Positions 17,914 to 24,617 of a DNA stretch of 64,000 nt are shown here, piece by piece. The position numbers were made by a program, and so were the translations under genes. Numbering within the stretch: the first letter of the stretch is position 1; each line of letters opens with the position of its first letter. A model generated the notes under the pieces. It made no database searches. It was not told the DNA's origin and worked only from the letters and a program-made list of their open reading frames with translations. The stretch comes from JAWXUU01 sp044426045 (GTDB lineage Bacteria > Bacillota > Clostridia > Christensenellales > CAMQZB01), in NCBI GenBank assembly GCA_044426045.1, contig JAWXUX010000001.1, positions 62,001 to 126,000 of the forward strand, in the 5' to 3' direction.

Positions 17914-18330
17914 ATGAAAATTGAAGTAGTTAATGGCGTAAACCTTAACATGCTTGGAAAAAGAAAGAAGTCAGCATATGGCACGATAACTTTGAGACAG
18001 CTTGAAGAAACAATCGAAAACCATTTTGCGGGCAAAGGACTTGAATTTGAGTTTTTCCAAAGCAATTTTGAAGGTGAAATCGTTGAATTTATTCAAAAGT
18101 CAACAGCGGATCTCATGCTTATCAATGCGGGTGCTCACACCCATTATTCATATGCAATAAGGGATGCGGTGGAAGATTCGCAAGTGAAAATTTGTGAAGT
18201 GCATTTGTCGGATATAACAAAGCGTGAAGAGTTCAGAAAATTTTCCGTGCTTGAAGAAGTGTGTTTCGACAGAGAATATGGAAAAGGAGTGGATGGATAT
18301 ATCCAACTGATAGAAAGGAATATAAAATGA
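17914..18330 (+). CDS. aroQ: 3-dehydroquinate dehydratase, type II
   Basis: Third step of the shikimate pathway. The 138-residue flavodoxin-like type II enzyme opens with VVNGVNLNMLGKR, and the catalytic Tyr lies in SAYGTIT. LINAGAHTHYSYAIRDAV carries the Asn and His used in substrate binding and catalysis, and EVHLSDITKREEFR matches the family EVHLSNIxxREEFR. The REP after LGKR is replaced by KKS. It overlaps the next gene by 4 nt (ATGA). Confidence 0.94.
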   Translation: MKIEVVNGVNLNMLGKRKKSAYGTITLRQLEETIENHFAGKGLEFEFFQSNFEGEIVEFIQKSTADLMLINAGAHTHYSYAIRDAVEDSQVKICEVHLSDITKREEFRKFSVLEEVCFDREYGKGVDGYIQLIERNIK

Positions 18331-18836
18331 TAGAAAAAATAGTGTTGATTGGTGCTATCGCCTCGAACAAAACCGCGATAGGAAGAAGCCTTGCCGAAAA
18401 AATGGAAATGTTTTTTGCAACTACTGATGAGCTACTAGAATATGAAAACACTGACATGTCGGAAATCCAAAAACTTTTTGGGGACCAAGGAACTGAAAAA
18501 TATACAAATAAGACTCTTTCGGGTCTTAAAGACCTGCAAAACGCAGTTATCGTCGCCTATGACAACTGCCTTGAAACGGAAGCACAGCGTGAAATGGTGG
18601 GGAAAAATTCACTCGTCATTCATCTTTACGCTTCAAGCGAAGTTGTGTTCACGAGGCTGAAAAAACAAGGTAAAAAAGGCAAATATTCAGTTTATGATAT
18701 CGAAGAAATCCAAAGAAAACTCTTGCCAATTTATAACAAAATGGCGGATATCAAGATTTCAATAAACCGAAAAACACAAAGTGCGGTGGAAGAGCAAATC
18801 ATATCATCTATCGCAAAATATATGGAAAATAAATAA
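18327..18836 (+). CDS. Shikimate-kinase-like protein with degenerate P-loop
   Basis: A 169-residue P-loop kinase-like protein, third in an aroB-aroQ cluster where aroK is expected. Start 18327 overlaps aroQ by ATGA. The N-terminus IVLIGAIASNKTAIGRSLAEKM aligns with the shikimate kinase opening, but the Walker A reads GAIASNKT, with Asn in place of the invariant second Gly. FFATTDELLE corresponds to the TDxxIE region. The FRxxE motif and the GGG loop expected near residues 57-81 are not recognisable (EKYTNK and VIVAYDN occupy those places). A lid-like RLKKQGKKGKYSV is present. It may be a divergent active enzyme, a regulatory pseudo-kinase, or a kinase for another substrate. Confidence 0.6.
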   Translation: MIEKIVLIGAIASNKTAIGRSLAEKMEMFFATTDELLEYENTDMSEIQKLFGDQGTEKYTNKTLSGLKDLQNAVIVAYDNCLETEAQREMVGKNSLVIHLYASSEVVFTRLKKQGKKGKYSVYDIEEIQRKLLPIYNKMADIKISINRKTQSAVEEQIISSIAKYMENK

Positions 18837-18936
18837 AAAATACAATCACGTAAATAAAAAATATTAGCAAAAAAAGAAAATATAGGCACGAAGAATAAGA
18901 AAGTAAAAAACAAAACAAAAATGAAAATACAACATA

Positions 18937-18967
18937 TCGGCTTTTTTGCACCTAGCGAAAAAGCCGA
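18937..18967. other. Stem-loop between aro cluster and dtd
   Basis: TCGGCTTTTT ... AAAAAGCCGA, 10 bp stem, ~11 nt loop. No T-run follows on either strand. The surrounding 18837-19068 is A-rich with (CAAA)-like repeats near 19010-19040. Confidence 0.5.
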
Positions 18968-19068
18968 AAATGCGTTTTAATAACACACACTTAATATAAA
19001 TAAAAAATAACAAACAAAGCAAACAAAGCAAACAAAATCAAGAAATAACAACAGGAAAAGGACAATAT

Positions 19069-19515
19069 ATGAGATCAATAGTACAAAGAGTTAACTTTGC
19101 AACACTCAAAATCGACGGCGAAATTCATTCACAAATTGGAAAAGGGCTGTTGGCGCTCGTTGGCGTTGCCCCAGATGACGAGAATAAGGATGCCGAATAT
19201 ATCGCAAAGAAAATCGCTAAAATGCGTATTTTTGAAGTGGACGATAAAATGAATGCGGATGTTTCGCAAGCGGGCGGGGAAATTATGATAGTTTCGCAAT
19301 TCACGCTTTTTGGTGACATGCGTGGGGGCAATCGCCCATCATTCATCGCTTCCGCTGGCGGAGATTTTGCAAATCAAATGTATGAAAAAGTAGTTGAACT
19401 TGTGAAAGGCACTGGCATCAACGTCACAACTGGCGTTTTTGGTGCGGATATGAAAATCAATCTTGAAAATGACGGCCCCGTCACAATCATGCTAGATTCA
19501 AAAAGAGGGTTCTGA
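19069..19515 (+). CDS. dtd: D-aminoacyl-tRNA deacylase
   Basis: Hydrolyses D-aminoacyl-tRNA (and glycyl-tRNAAla) to keep D-amino acids out of protein. 148 residues, normal length. It has MRSIVQRVNFATLKIDG, the active-site SQFTLFGD (SQFTL motif with catalytic-site residues), RGGNRPSF and the C-terminal NDGPVTIML carrying the cross-subunit Gly-cisPro of DTD. Its stop overlaps the ATG of the next gene by 1 nt. The dtd-yycJ-rlmH-tadA stretch is one co-directional cluster. Confidence 0.95.
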   Translation: MRSIVQRVNFATLKIDGEIHSQIGKGLLALVGVAPDDENKDAEYIAKKIAKMRIFEVDDKMNADVSQAGGEIMIVSQFTLFGDMRGGNRPSFIASAGGDFANQMYEKVVELVKGTGINVTTGVFGADMKINLENDGPVTIMLDSKRGF

Positions 19516-20279
19516 TGAAGATTATTCCACTGTTTTCAGGAAGCAACGGCAATTGCACATTAATAAAAAGCGAAAATGCAAGCGTGCTTATCGACGCGGG
19601 CGTTTCAGTTCCAAAAATTCTTTCGGCGCTGAAAATGCGAGGCGAAAGCTTTGAAAGTTTATCCGCGATTGTGCTCACCCATTCACATCAAGACCACGTG
19701 AAAGGGGTTCAAAGGCTAGTGTTTCAAAAACCGCAAATGAAAGTTTATGGCTGTGCTGATGTGGAAAAATTCGCACTTTGCACGGGCTTTGAAACGATAA
19801 AAGCGGGAGACAGCTTTGATGTTTTGGATATAAACATCAAAAGTTTTGCCGTGCCCCACGATGTGCCATGCCTTGGCTTCACCTTTGAAAACGAAAGTGG
19901 AAAGGTTGGATATGCAACGGATATCGGCGAGGTGACAAGCCAAACGATTTCACATCTTGTGGGAAGCGAAACGGTGATGATAGAATCAAACTATGACGAT
20001 ACACTCCTTGCAAAAGGCGATTATCCAATATATCTCAAACGAAGAATTTCAAGTGTGCACGGTCACCTTGCAAACGCCCAAGCAAAAGAAGCAGTTTTGA
20101 CTCTTTTGAATCACGGCACGAAAAATTTTATTCTCGCCCATCTTTCGGCGCAAAACAACACGCCTGAAATGGCGTATAAAGAAACTCAAAACCACCTCAA
20201 AGCAAATGGTGCAAATTTATTTTCGGATTACACCTTGCACGTTGCAAAACGCTTTGGGATTGAGGATGAAATCACGTAA
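19515..20279 (+). CDS. Metallo-beta-lactamase-fold hydrolase (YycJ/WalJ-type)
   Basis: 254 residues with the metal-binding motif LTHSHQDHVKGV (HxHxDH), DAGVS for the preceding Asp, VPHDVPCLGFTFE, GYATDIGEV and a terminal-region HLS. The pattern is that of YycJ-family exonuclease-like hydrolases, which in many Firmicutes lie near rlmH and the walKR locus, as here (rlmH is two genes downstream). Cytoplasmic; a role in DNA repair or cell-wall control has been proposed for the family. Confidence 0.85.
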   Translation: MKIIPLFSGSNGNCTLIKSENASVLIDAGVSVPKILSALKMRGESFESLSAIVLTHSHQDHVKGVQRLVFQKPQMKVYGCADVEKFALCTGFETIKAGDSFDVLDINIKSFAVPHDVPCLGFTFENESGKVGYATDIGEVTSQTISHLVGSETVMIESNYDDTLLAKGDYPIYLKRRISSVHGHLANAQAKEAVLTLLNHGTKNFILAHLSAQNNTPEMAYKETQNHLKANGANLFSDYTLHVAKRFGIEDEIT

Positions 20280-20299
20280 GGCGATTTCAAGGAGAAACA

Positions 20300-21346
20300 A
20301 TGGAAAATAAAACATACGGATTTGTTGAAGTTGAAAAACATAAAGAATTCAAACAGCCAATAGCCACATATGAACTGTTTTCTCACCGCACAGGCGGGCT
20401 CACATATCTTCTCGCACTATTGCTCCCACAAATCTTGGGCGTTTTTGCGCTTATGATAATTGCCATTTTTGCCGAGGAAAACAGCGACCCCTATCTTTTT
20501 TGGGCGTATTTTATCACCCAAGCGATCATGGCAGCTGCAATCGTGGTTTCAACGGATTTCAAATTGAAAAAAGCGTGCACTCGCATGCATTTTGGCAAAG
20601 CGGTGAAAAAATCCGATTATTTATTGATGATTCCAATGTCGATTGTGCTAGTTTTGGGGCTCAACTTTATCGCGAGCATATTTATTGCACTGCTTGAAGA
20701 ATTCGGATATGTCATGCAAGAAGTTCCATTTCCCGACACGACAACTTTTGGCGGATTTATTGCGGGTTTCTTTTGCATTTGCGTCATGCCAGCGATTGTG
20801 GAAGAAAGTATTTTCCGCGGAGTGATACTTCGCAGTTTCTCGCAAGAAAACATGTGGAAAGGTATCGTGGTTTCTTCGGCGCTATTTTCACTTATGCACG
20901 GCAGTGCCCAACAAACGGCGTATCAATTTGTGGTGGGGGCAATCCTTGCACTCGTTGCAATAAAAACGAACTCGATAATTCCAAGTGTAATTTTGCACAT
21001 GCTCAATAACGCAGTGTCCCTTGTGTTGATGTTTTTTTCATATGATATGCAAGTCACTATTCTGACATATTCAGCATTTCCAGCGTTTCTTGCGGTGTGC
21101 GGTTTCGTTTATTATTTTTATAAAAGGGAAACGCCGTTTATTGCAGAAGAGGAAGAGCACATCGCGTCAAATGGCTCGATAACAATGAAAGATGAAAACG
21201 GCAATGTGATTGGCATGTCGCGCGACATTTCAGCAAGCCGTGAAGTTATCAAAAAAGGGAAGAAATATCAAGCGATAATCTTTTATTCTTCAGCGATTGC
21301 GTTTGGCATTTTCACTTGGGTGACAATGCTTTATTTGGGGTATTAA
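20300..21346 (+). CDS. CPBP family intramembrane metalloprotease
   Basis: A 348-residue polytopic membrane protein with about eight hydrophobic segments. The CPBP/Abi (Rce1-like) motifs are present in the centre: PAIVEESIFRGVILRSF (EExxxR), SALFSLMHG (FxxxH) and VILHMLNNAVS (HxxxN). A charged loop (about 275-310) precedes a last TM helix. Such proteins in Firmicutes are linked to peptide or bacteriocin self-immunity or processing, but the substrate here is unknown. It abuts rlmH with no gap. Confidence 0.87.
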   Translation: MENKTYGFVEVEKHKEFKQPIATYELFSHRTGGLTYLLALLLPQILGVFALMIIAIFAEENSDPYLFWAYFITQAIMAAAIVVSTDFKLKKACTRMHFGKAVKKSDYLLMIPMSIVLVLGLNFIASIFIALLEEFGYVMQEVPFPDTTTFGGFIAGFFCICVMPAIVEESIFRGVILRSFSQENMWKGIVVSSALFSLMHGSAQQTAYQFVVGAILALVAIKTNSIIPSVILHMLNNAVSLVLMFFSYDMQVTILTYSAFPAFLAVCGFVYYFYKRETPFIAEEEEHIASNGSITMKDENGNVIGMSRDISASREVIKKGKKYQAIIFYSSAIAFGIFTWVTMLYLGY

Positions 21347-21805
21347 ATGAACATAAAAATCCTTGCGGTTGGCAATCTTAAAGACAAGCACTACCTATCC
21401 GCTTTCAACGAATATAAAAAAAGACTTTCCGCTTTTGGAAGCGTGGAAGTGAAAGAACTCAAAGAACAAACCCACCTTGGAAGTGTTCCGCTTATTATCG
21501 AAAAAGAATCGGAAGATATCATTTCAAACCTCGACGGGCACGTTATTTTGATGGATATTTCAGGCAAAACAATGTCAAGCGAGAAGTTTGCGGCGGAAAT
21601 TTCACGTCTTCAGGTTGGTGGCGTTTCTAAGTTCACCTTTGTTATCGGCGGAAGTTACGGCGTGTCACAAAAGGTGCGGGATAAGGCAAATTTGCGACTC
21701 TCGTTTTCCGAAATGACATTCCCGCACGGACTTTTCCGCGTTATGCTAGCCGAACAAATATACAGGGCTTTTCAAATCAAAGTTGGCTCGCCCTATCACA
21801 AATAG
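21347..21805 (+). CDS. rlmH: 23S rRNA (pseudouridine1915-N3)-methyltransferase
   Basis: A SPOUT-class methyltransferase acting on helix 69 of 23S rRNA in assembled 70S ribosomes. 152 residues with MNIKILAVGNLKDKHY, FVIGGSYGVSQKVRDKA (SAM-binding knot) and the strongly conserved C-terminus FPHGLFRVMLAEQIYRAF ... SPYHK. Start directly follows the stop of the CPBP gene. Length and motifs are fully standard. Confidence 0.96.
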   Translation: MNIKILAVGNLKDKHYLSAFNEYKKRLSAFGSVEVKELKEQTHLGSVPLIIEKESEDIISNLDGHVILMDISGKTMSSEKFAAEISRLQVGGVSKFTFVIGGSYGVSQKVRDKANLRLSFSEMTFPHGLFRVMLAEQIYRAFQIKVGSPYHK

Positions 21806-21813
21806 GGGGTTTT

Positions 21814-22389
21814 ATGCCAAATAAAGAAGAAAAAACGCAAAAAAGCCTCTCGAGTGAAGAAAATTCTGCGATTGAAGCGTTGAAAGAGGCTAAAAAAACA
21901 CTTTCGCGTGAAGAAAAATTTATGCTTGAAGCGTTGAAAGAGGCAAATAAAGCGCTTGCAAAAGACGAAGTGCCAATCGGTGCCGTTGTGGTTTTTGAAA
22001 ACAAAATCATCGCAAGAGGTCACAACCAAAAGGAAAAAACGCAAATTGCAACAAAGCATGCCGAAGTTATCGCGATTGAAAAAGCGTGCAAAAAAGTTGG
22101 CAGTTGGAGGCTTTGTGATTGTGAACTTTTCGTGACACTCGAACCATGCCCAATGTGTGCCTCGCTTATAACCCAATCGCGGATTGAAAACCTTTATTAT
22201 GGAGCAACGGATGAAAAGGGCGGTGGTGTTTCGCTGTTCGATATTTTCAATTGTGAAAAGCTAAATCACAAAACATACGTAGAAAGTGGTGTTTTAAATA
22301 ACCAATGTTCGCAGATTTTAAAAGATTATTTCAAAATGAAACGAGAAAGGAACAGACAAAAAAAATTGCAAAAAAAAAGTATGGAATAA
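21814..22389 (+). CDS. tadA: tRNA-specific adenosine deaminase with duplicated N-terminal helix
   Basis: Converts A34 to inosine in tRNAArg(ACG). Zinc-deaminase motifs HAEVIAI (His ligand and catalytic Glu) and PCPMCAS (two Cys ligands) are intact, and DEVPIGAVVVF and GGGVSLFDI are typical. Oddity: a normal TadA starts a few residues before its first helix, but here about 35 residues are added. They hold a second copy of that helix: SSEENSAIEALKEAKKTL is followed by SREEKFMLEALKEANKAL. The DNA of the two copies is also alike (GAAGCGTTGAAAGAGGC in both), so the duplication is recent. A basic tail of about 15 residues closes the protein. SD AGGGGG fits the 21814 ATG. Confidence 0.93.
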   Translation: MPNKEEKTQKSLSSEENSAIEALKEAKKTLSREEKFMLEALKEANKALAKDEVPIGAVVVFENKIIARGHNQKEKTQIATKHAEVIAIEKACKKVGSWRLCDCELFVTLEPCPMCASLITQSRIENLYYGATDEKGGGVSLFDIFNCEKLNHKTYVESGVLNNQCSQILKDYFKMKRERNRQKKLQKKSME

Positions 22390-22423
22390 ATGCGGAAAAA
22401 CAAAAATTAATACATAAAAACGT

Positions 22424-22452
22424 TTGACATATTCATGTGATAAGTCTAAAAT
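22424..22452 (+). promoter_or_regulatory. Sigma-A promoter for prs
   Basis: TTGACA at 22424-22429, 17 nt spacer, TAAAAT at 22447-22452. The ~135 nt leader that follows holds a hairpin near 22560-22580 (ACAC-GCC-ACAA-GGC-GTGT with single mismatches) just before the ribosome binding site; no known riboswitch is recognised. Confidence 0.72.
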
Positions 22453-22593
22453 AAAGTTGTACTTTTAAACAGTACGGAATATGCAAAAGATAGGCTCAAC
22501 TATATCTATCTCAATACACAACAGCTCGCCCAATGCACGAAGGCAGGGGGAAAAATTGGTACACCGCCACAAGGCAGTGTGAAGGAAGTAGTA

Positions 22594-23562
22594 ATGAACG
22601 TACACGGTAGTAGCATCAAATTGTTTGCAGGAAACGCATCAAGAAGTCTTTCAAACAAAATCGCAAAAAATCTTTTTATGGAAATGGGTAAAATGGAAGT
22701 CGGCAGATTTTCCGACGGTGAAACTTATGTTTCAATCGGCGAAACTGTTCGTGGAAGAGATGTTTTCATGATTCAATCAACATCAGCTCCAACAAACGAC
22801 AACCTCATGGAACTTTTGACAGCAATCGAAGCTTTGAAAAGAGCATCAGCTGGCAGAATAACAGCAGTTATCCCATATTTCGGATATGCAAGACAAGACA
22901 GAAAGGCAAAAGCTCGTGACCCAATCACAGCAAAACTTGTTGCTAACCTAATCGAAACTGCGGGCGCTGACAGAGTGCTCACAATGGATCTTCATGCCGC
23001 ACAAATCCAAGGCTTCTTTGATATTCCAGTTGACCACCTTTTGGGGTCACCAACACTAATAAAATACTTCATTGGAAAATTCGCAAAAGAACTTCGCGAC
23101 GAAAACCATGACCTTTGCATAGTATCACCAGACGTTGGTTCAGTTACAAGAGCAAGAAAAGTTGCTGAAAAATTGAACGCACCAATGGCTATTATCGATA
23201 AAAGACGTCCAAAAGCAAACGTGATGGAAGTCATGAACGTTATTGGCGACGTGACAGGCAAAACTTGCATCATGATGGACGATATGATCGACACTGCAGG
23301 CACAATCTGCCAAGGTGCTCAAGCACTTATCGACCACGGCGCAAAAGAAGTTTACGCATGTTGTACTCACCCGGTTCTTTCTGGCCCTGCAATCGAACGT
23401 CTTGCTGCAGCTCCAATCAAAGAACTTGTTATGCTCGACACATACCCAATCCCAAAAGAAAAAATGCTTGACAAATTCAAAGTGTTGTCAGTTGCCCCAA
23501 TCTTTGCAGATGCAATCAAACGTATCTATGAGGACAAGCCACTTTCAAAACTTTACGAATAA
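22594..23562 (+). CDS. prs: Ribose-phosphate pyrophosphokinase
   Basis: Makes PRPP from ribose 5-phosphate and ATP for nucleotide, His and Trp synthesis. 322 residues. Motifs: RFSDGETYVSIGETVRGRDVFMIQST, the catalytic flexible-loop region YARQDRKAKARDPITAKLVA, MDLHAAQIQGFFDIPVDHL, and the PRPP loop MMDDMIDTAGTICQGA. ATG 22594 is preferred because GAAGGAAG precedes it; an in-frame GTG at 22579 has no such site. The prs-pth-mfd order is the conserved Firmicute arrangement, here without ctc. Confidence 0.96.
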   Translation: MNVHGSSIKLFAGNASRSLSNKIAKNLFMEMGKMEVGRFSDGETYVSIGETVRGRDVFMIQSTSAPTNDNLMELLTAIEALKRASAGRITAVIPYFGYARQDRKAKARDPITAKLVANLIETAGADRVLTMDLHAAQIQGFFDIPVDHLLGSPTLIKYFIGKFAKELRDENHDLCIVSPDVGSVTRARKVAEKLNAPMAIIDKRRPKANVMEVMNVIGDVTGKTCIMMDDMIDTAGTICQGAQALIDHGAKEVYACCTHPVLSGPAIERLAAAPIKELVMLDTYPIPKEKMLDKFKVLSVAPIFADAIKRIYEDKPLSKLYE

Positions 23563-23582
23563 AATCATATTATGATAAAAAC

Positions 23583-23620
23583 AAACGCAGAAGAAGAAAT
23601 TTTTCTGCGTTTTTATTTTT
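23583..23620 (+). terminator. Rho-independent terminator after prs
   Basis: AACGCAGAA ... TTCTGCGTT followed by TTTATTTTT. Confidence 0.85.
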
Positions 23621-23626
23621 CACCAT

Positions 23627-23655
23627 TTGCCAATATCTAAATTTTGGTGTATAAT
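23627..23655 (+). promoter_or_regulatory. Sigma-A promoter upstream of element 3, for pth
   Basis: TTGCCA at 23627-23632, 17 nt spacer, TATAAT at 23650-23655. The repeat element at 23677-23945 lies between it and the pth start, so it would be transcribed in the leader. Confidence 0.65.
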
Positions 23656-23676
23656 AGATATAATGAGGAAATGGAA

Positions 23677-23945
23677 GGTAATAGGTAAAATAGGTAATAG
23701 GTAATAGGTAATAGGTAATAGGTAATAGGTAATAGGTAATAGGTAATAATTGTGGTAGGCACTCGGCTTTGCCTCGTGCATACTATATTTGAAACTTTTT
23801 ACTAAAACAGTTTATTGCCACGTGAAGTGTTTGCTCTGATAATAAATATATAAATAATGGAAAGCACGAGCAACGCGAGTGCATTACCACAATTATTACC
23901 TATTACCTATTACCTATTACCTTAAATCTTACCTATTACCTTAAA
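23677..23945 (-). repeat. Heptamer-bounded REPIN-like element, copy 3 (inverted, variant core)
   Basis: Left array GGTAATA x8 plus two imperfect units; right array TATTACC x4 plus degenerate units to 23945. Left hairpin GCACTCGGC-TTT-GCCTCGTGC follows GTGGTAG; right hairpin GCACGAGC-AAC-GCGAGTGC is followed by ATTACCAC. The GTAG and GTAA sides are swapped relative to the other copies, so this copy is inverted. The ~90 nt core is unrelated to the core of the other four. Confidence 0.85.
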
Positions 23946-23981
23946 TCGAAATACAAACTAGAACGCAAAAAGTAGGTATAT

Positions 23982-24500
23982 ATGTTAATAACAGGACTTG
24001 GTAACATAGGAAAAGAATATGAAAACACTCGCCACAACGCGGGTTTTATTGTCGTTGATAAATTTGCAGATAAGCTCGGGCTAAAAATTGATAAAAAAGA
24101 TTGCAAAAGCAAAATCGCTAGAAGAATGAAAGACGAGCTGATAATTCAAAAGCCGGAAACTTTCATGAATTTGTCTGGAAAGGCAGTGAAAGAGGCTATG
24201 GGCAAATTCCATTTTGAAGCTGACGAAATCATCATCGTGTATGACGATATTGATTTGCCACTTGGCACAATCAGGTTTCGCGAAAAGGGGAGCGCGGGAA
24301 CGCACAACGGCATGAAAAGCATAATTGCCGAAATCGGCACGCAAGAGTTTGCAAGGCTCAGGATTGGGATTGGAAAACCGCCAGTGCCACAAATGGATCT
24401 CGCGGATTATGTGCTTGGTAAGTTTTCAAAAGATGAACTTGCAATCTTGGAAAAATCAGCCGATGAAGCAATCGATGTGTTGATGGCAAAAATCAAATAA
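23982..24500 (+). CDS. pth: Peptidyl-tRNA hydrolase
   Basis: Recycles peptidyl-tRNA released from stalled ribosomes. 172 residues, slightly short because it starts directly at MLITGLGNIG (family MKLIVGLGNPG). The catalytic His is in YENTRHNAGF, the conserved Asn in KPETFMNLSGKAV, and the catalytic Asp in IVYDDIDLPLGTIR; GSAGTHNGMKSI and RLRIGIGKP follow. The Asn-His-Asp set is complete. It is separated from prs by a terminator and repeat element 3, and lies 117 nt upstream of mfd. Confidence 0.95.
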   Translation: MLITGLGNIGKEYENTRHNAGFIVVDKFADKLGLKIDKKDCKSKIARRMKDELIIQKPETFMNLSGKAVKEAMGKFHFEADEIIIVYDDIDLPLGTIRFREKGSAGTHNGMKSIIAEIGTQEFARLRIGIGKPPVPQMDLADYVLGKFSKDELAILEKSADEAIDVLMAKIK

Positions 24501-24560
24501 ATCAAAACAAATCCAATAAAACAAACCAAACAAACAAACCAAACAAAGCAAGTATAAAAT
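24501..24560. repeat. A/C-rich low-complexity tract between pth and mfd
   Basis: Repeated AAACAAACC/AAACAAAG-like units; no structure or ORF seen. A TATAAT at 24579-24584 could be a -10 box for mfd but lacks a clear -35. Confidence 0.4.
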
Positions 24561-24617
24561 CAAAAATCAATTTTGATTTATAATAAAAAACAAAACTCTT
24601 GAAAAAAGCGGAGAACT

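Noticed and set aside
22453..22593. prs leader considered as a riboswitch
   Set aside because: A small hairpin is present, but I could not match it to a PRPP, guanidine, purine or other known aptamer by eye. A covariance-model search (Rfam) would decide.
23677..23945. Tandem GGTAATA units considered as a CRISPR array
   Set aside because: Units are 7 nt and contiguous with no spacers, and there are no cas genes.
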